Part shown: piece by piece, positions 61,079 through 64,000 of the stretch
How positions within the stretch are numbered: the stretch's first letter is position 1
Layout: each line of letters opens with the position of its first letter
Source of the DNA: Minicystis rosea
Lineage (GTDB): Bacteria; Myxococcota_A; Polyangia; Polyangiales; Polyangiaceae
Assembly (NCBI GenBank): GCA_001931535.1
Contig: CP016211.1
Span: 8,045,703 to 8,109,702, forward strand
Direction of reading: 5' to 3'
DNA: 64,000 nt
The notes under the pieces: model-generated
What the model was told of the DNA's origin: nothing
The model's input: only the letters and a program-made list of their open reading frames with translations
The model's database searches: none
Program-made: the position numbers and the translations under genes

Positions 61079-62043
61079 GGTGCTCCCCCGGAACCTCCCC
61101 GCGGCGGGGGGTAAGAGCCAAAGATATCCGCTCTCGCAACATCGCGGTGAAAAACGACGATGGGCAAGTCGGTGCGCTGCCGCAGGCGCTCGGCTAGGAC
61201 GGATGCGACGGCGACGGAGCGATGTCGACCACCGGTGCAACCGATGGCGACGGTGAGGTAGCTCTTCCCCTCGCGCTCGTAACGAGGGAGCGCGAAGGCA
61301 TAGAGGTCTTCGGCCTTGGTCAGGAGCTCCTGTGTCTCGGGGCTCTTCAGGACGTAGTCGCGCACCTCGGGATCGGTGCCGGGGCGCGGGCGCAGCTCGG
61401 GGACGAAGAAGGGATTGTCGAGGAGGCGCACGTCCAACACGAGATCGGCGTCGACCGGGACACCGTACTTGAAGCCGAACGAGACGAAGCGCGTGACCAT
61501 GCGCGGCTGCTCGGCCTTGCCGGGGCCGAGGTGGGCGATCACTTGGCGACGGAGGTCGTGAACGCTGAGCAAGGTGGAGTCGATCACGATGGTGGCGCAC
61601 GCACGGAGCGGAGCAAGGCGCTCGCGCTCGAGCCGGATGCCATCGAGGACCGCGACGGCACCGATCTCCGGCGCGCCCTGCCCCGGCGCCCGCATGCCCT
61701 CGCGCGCACCGGCGAGCGGATGCGGGCGGCGACTCTCGCTGTAGCGTCGAATGATGGCTTCGTCGGAGGCGTCGAGGAAGACGACGCCGAGATCACGATC
61801 GCCCTCGCCGAGGAGCGCGAGCGCCGGGGCCGCGCCTTCGAGGAAGGAGCCGACACGCACGTCGACGCCGAGCGCGATGCGCCGGATGCCACCGGCCTCA
61901 CAGACCTCGACGGTGCGCTCCAGCAACGCGGTGGGGAGGTTGTCGACGCAGAAGTACCCGAGGTCCTCCAACGAATGGAGCGCGGTGGACTTGCCGGCGC
62001 CGGAGAGGCCGGTGACCACGACGACGCGGACACGCTCGCTCAT
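61075..62043 (-). CDS. rapZ: RNase adapter protein RapZ
   Basis: A 322-residue RapZ/YvcJ-type protein. N-terminal P-loop 'VVVTGLSGAGKSTALHSLED', then 'LGYFCVDNLPTALL', a Walker-B-like 'VVFLDASDEAIIRRYSESRR', and the conserved C-terminal domain 'SYLTVAIGCTGGRHRSVAVA'. In enterobacteria RapZ binds small RNAs and directs RNase E in cell-wall amino-sugar control; in other groups it is a nucleotide-binding regulator tied to the PTS. ATG at 62043 with GAGGTG in front. Between hprK and ptsH, as in many delta- and betaproteobacterial PTS operons. Confidence 0.92.
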   Translation of the reverse strand: MSERVRVVVVTGLSGAGKSTALHSLEDLGYFCVDNLPTALLERTVEVCEAGGIRRIALGVDVRVGSFLEGAAPALALLGEGDRDLGVVFLDASDEAIIRRYSESRRPHPLAGAREGMRAPGQGAPEIGAVAVLDGIRLERERLAPLRACATIVIDSTLLSVHDLRRQVIAHLGPGKAEQPRMVTRFVSFGFKYGVPVDADLVLDVRLLDNPFFVPELRPRPGTDPEVRDYVLKSPETQELLTKAEDLYAFALPRYEREGKSYLTVAIGCTGGRHRSVAVASVLAERLRQRTDLPIVVFHRDVARADIFGSYPPPRGGSGGAP

Positions 62044-62161
62044 CTGCACCTCGTGAACACGAAGGCCGCCACGCCCTCGTGGAGGTAGCACGCAGGCCCG
62101 CGCGCGCCGATGCTCGAGGCGGGGAATCCATGGCGCGGTGCAGCGATCGAGGGCGCGCGGA

Positions 62162-63418
62162 TCATCCCTGCCCCCTCGGTTTGTTGCGGGTCGACGGAGG
62201 GCCGCTCGCGCCCGACTCGGGCGGACGTGGAGGCATGCGCGGGCGCGCCGGGTTCGGCATCGTCTGCGGGCCCATCGGCGGAGGCGGCGCGGTGGGGCGC
62301 GCGCCCGGGAGCGGCGCCGGTGTGCCCGACGAAGGAACCAGGCTGCTGCGGACCGGCGGCAACACCGCGGACTCGTCGTGACGCGACTCGCGCGGCGCGA
62401 GCGCACCTTCGGGCGCTTCGGGCCCGCCGCCGAGGAGCGCGCCTTCGAGGTTGCCGAAGAACTCGCGCGCCGCGTGATGACCGGCGTTCTTGAGCAGCTC
62501 GTTGCGGGCCGCGACCTCGAGGATGGAGGCCATGTCGCGGCCGGGGCGCACGGGGATCACCAGCTCGCGGATCTTCACGCCGAGGATGGTGTGATGGCGA
62601 TCGTCGAGGCCCATCCGATCGTACTCGGTGTCCTTCGACCACTCCACGAGGCGGACCACCACGTCGATGCGCTTGCGCTCGCGGATGGCGGTGACGCCGA
62701 AGAGATCTTTGATGTTGAGAATGCCGAGGCCGCGCACCTCGAGGTGGTGGCGAAGCAGCTCGGCCGCGGCGCCGAAGACCATGCCCGGCGGGCGGTAGTC
62801 GCACTCCACCGCGTCGTCGGCGACGAGGCGGTGACCGCGCATCACGAGATCGAGCGCGGTCTCGCTCTTGCCGATGGCGCTCGGGCCGACGAGGAGCAAG
62901 CCGACACCGAAGACGTCGACGAGCACACCATGCAGGCGCACCCGCGGCGCCAGGCGATCGTCGAGGAGCGCATGCAGCGTGTTGATCGTGACGCTGGAGC
63001 GATCGTTGGAGAGGAGCAAAGGCGTCTCCGCTTCCTCCGCGCACTGCGCGAGCTCGGGCACCGGCATGACGCCCACGCCTGAGCTGTCGCCGTCGTGGTG
63101 CATCGCCTGCGTGATGATCACGCACGAGAGACCGAGGCGGAAGAAGCCTGAGAGATAGCGGCGGCGATCGTCCGCGTTCAAGCGGTGGAGGAAAGAAAGC
63201 TCCGTCTGGCCGAGGATCTGGATGCGCGTCGGGACGATGCCGTGGAAATGCCCCACGAGCGCGAGGCCCGATTTCTGAATGCGCGCGTGCTTGATGTAAC
63301 GATCGAGGCCAGCTTCGCCGGCGAGGAGGACGAGATCGATCCCGAGGGCGGGATCGCTCATCAGACCGCGCACGGTGAGCGCGGGCGGCGGGGTCGAGAC
63401 GGGCACGCCGCCGTTCAC
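62162..63418 (-). CDS. hprK: HPr kinase/phosphorylase
   Basis: A 418-residue HPr kinase. The N-terminal domain ('GIDLVLLAGEAGLDRYIKHA') is followed by the kinase domain with P-loop 'GLLLVGPSAIGKSETALDLV', then 'GHRLVADDAVECDYRP' and 'LEVRGLGILNIKDLFGVTAI', the family signature. It phosphorylates HPr on Ser and removes that phosphate again. The C-terminal 80 residues are an extra Pro/Arg-rich tail not found in the Gram-positive enzymes. The GTG start at 63418 overlaps the ptsN stop (GTGA). 118 bases separate it from rapZ. Confidence 0.92.
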   Translation of the reverse strand: MNGGVPVSTPPPALTVRGLMSDPALGIDLVLLAGEAGLDRYIKHARIQKSGLALVGHFHGIVPTRIQILGQTELSFLHRLNADDRRRYLSGFFRLGLSCVIITQAMHHDGDSSGVGVMPVPELAQCAEEAETPLLLSNDRSSVTINTLHALLDDRLAPRVRLHGVLVDVFGVGLLLVGPSAIGKSETALDLVMRGHRLVADDAVECDYRPPGMVFGAAAELLRHHLEVRGLGILNIKDLFGVTAIRERKRIDVVVRLVEWSKDTEYDRMGLDDRHHTILGVKIRELVIPVRPGRDMASILEVAARNELLKNAGHHAAREFFGNLEGALLGGGPEAPEGALAPRESRHDESAVLPPVRSSLVPSSGTPAPLPGARPTAPPPPMGPQTMPNPARPRMPPRPPESGASGPPSTRNKPRGQG

Positions 63419-63897
63419 GAGGCCCCCGATCTCCCGTCCTCCGCGGCGATCAGCTCGAAGGCGTTGCGACCCGTGCGGGCGGCGAGGAGCCTCGCGCGGA
63501 AGCTTTCGTCGCGCAGGAGCTTGGAGACCCGCGCGAGCCACTTGAGGTGCTCGACCGTGTCGCCCGGCGGGCCGACGATGGCGAAGTGGATCGAGACCGG
63601 CGCGCCGTCGATGGCGTCGAACGGGATCGGCGACGGGCAGATGAGCACCGCGCCGATGAAGCGATCGAGGCTGCCGATGCGGCCATGCGGCATGGCCACG
63701 CCGCTGCCGATGCCGGTCGACTGGATGCGCTCGCGCTCGGCGAGCACGCGCTCCACGTCATCGGCGGTGAAGATGGTTTGTCGATGCGCGAGCAGCCCGG
63801 CGAGCCGGCGGACGGCCTCCGGCTTGGAGCGCACCAGGCCCTCGGCTTCGCCGGCGACGGAGACGCGCTCGGGGGTGAGGATATCGCTGACGCCCAT
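63415..63897 (-). CDS. ptsN: PTS IIA-like nitrogen-regulatory protein PtsN (EIIA-Ntr)
   Basis: A 160-residue IIA domain of the fructose/nitrogen class: 'ERIQSTGIGSGVAMPHGRIG' includes the phosphorylated His ('PHGR'), and the fold is completed by 'PVSIHFAIVGPPGDTVEHLK' and 'RVSKLLRDESFRARLLAART'. EIIA-Ntr receives phosphate from HPr/NPr and regulates rather than transports. First gene visible in the operon; the ATG at 63897 is followed without gaps by hprK. In relatives rpoN and hpf lie upstream, outside this window. Confidence 0.9.
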   Translation of the reverse strand: MGVSDILTPERVSVAGEAEGLVRSKPEAVRRLAGLLAHRQTIFTADDVERVLAERERIQSTGIGSGVAMPHGRIGSLDRFIGAVLICPSPIPFDAIDGAPVSIHFAIVGPPGDTVEHLKWLARVSKLLRDESFRARLLAARTGRNAFELIAAEDGRSGAS

Positions 63898-64000
63898 GGT
63901 CCTGTTTGGGGTTGATCCCGGCTGGGGTGGGAGGCGGACGTGGGCCGCGCACGGCCGAGGTCAGGGAACGTTGTCTGGTCCTTCGCTGCGCCTCCGCCGT

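Overview
The window is about 68% GC by eye. It carries dense, mostly short operons and many secreted lipoproteins with Gly/Ser-rich linkers after the lipobox. Those linkers, SBBP/FG-GAP/von Willebrand A lipoproteins, a DUF2378-like protein, a PEGA-domain Ser/Thr kinase homologue and an HPrK/RapZ/HPr/Enzyme I regulatory PTS operon together suggest a Myxococcota chromosome, most likely Polyangiales (Sorangium/Polyangium-like). That placement is inferred from protein content only. No rRNA, tRNA, CRISPR array or intact insertion sequence was seen.

Layout. 1-10.5 kb: the 3' end of a CvfB-like gene, a PQQ-propeller-like gene, a translationally coupled three-gene operon (two propeller lipoproteins and an outer-membrane barrel protein, minus strand), a SurA-like chaperone, a YkgJ-type Cys-cluster protein, a large vWA lipoprotein with a clear terminator, and a DUF2378-like protein. 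10.5-20 kb: a frameshifted lipoprotein, a 2H-phosphoesterase-like gene coupled to a zinc-free MDR dehydrogenase facing a LysR regulator, an Old Yellow Enzyme, a small lipoprotein, and a tightly overlapping SDR-RidA-MarR-enoyl-CoA hydratase-acyl-CoA dehydrogenase operon like those for CoA-linked aromatic (2-aminobenzoyl-CoA type) degradation. 20-29 kb: an STN-domain lipoprotein, a methyltransferase, an alpha/beta-hydrolase lipoprotein coupled to a SUKH-like protein, a TerB-like protein, a secreted protein, a LysR regulator, an NmrA-like reductase and a PAAR protein with a C-terminal M15-type peptidase domain. 29-38 kb: a multicopper oxidase lipoprotein facing a LysR regulator, a 1065-residue FAD oxidoreductase/acetoacetate-decarboxylase-like fusion, a polytopic glycosyltransferase-like protein and a small lipoprotein. 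38-51 kb: an SBBP-repeat lipoprotein, a PNGase F-like lipoprotein, an MFS transporter, a frameshifted TPR membrane protein behind a PECR-like SDR, an FG-GAP lipoprotein and a ribonuclease H. 51-58 kb: an SPW-repeat membrane protein, two tandem ribbon-helix-helix-like paralogues, a PEGA pseudokinase next to an iPGM-family protein with an eroded active site, a poly-serine lipoprotein and an aminopeptidase P. 58-64 kb: a GNAT acetyltransferase, then the minus-strand operon ptsN-hprK-rapZ-ptsH-ptsI.

How genes work together. The right-end operon is a complete regulatory phosphorelay (Enzyme I, HPr, IIA, HPr kinase, RapZ) with no sugar permease, joined by 4-base stop/start overlaps that use GTG or TTG starts. 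The 15.9-19.7 kb operon has beta-oxidation-type enzymes and its own MarR regulator, but its ligase and hydroxylase partners are not in the window.

Most notable: (i) the adjacent iPGM-like pseudoenzyme and PEGA pseudokinase; (ii) the orphan PAAR-M15 effector; (iii) the oxidoreductase/decarboxylase fusion; (iv) a 129-bp tandem duplication of a convergent gene junction including its terminator hairpin; (v) two single-base frameshifts in G/C runs that could be real or sequencing errors.
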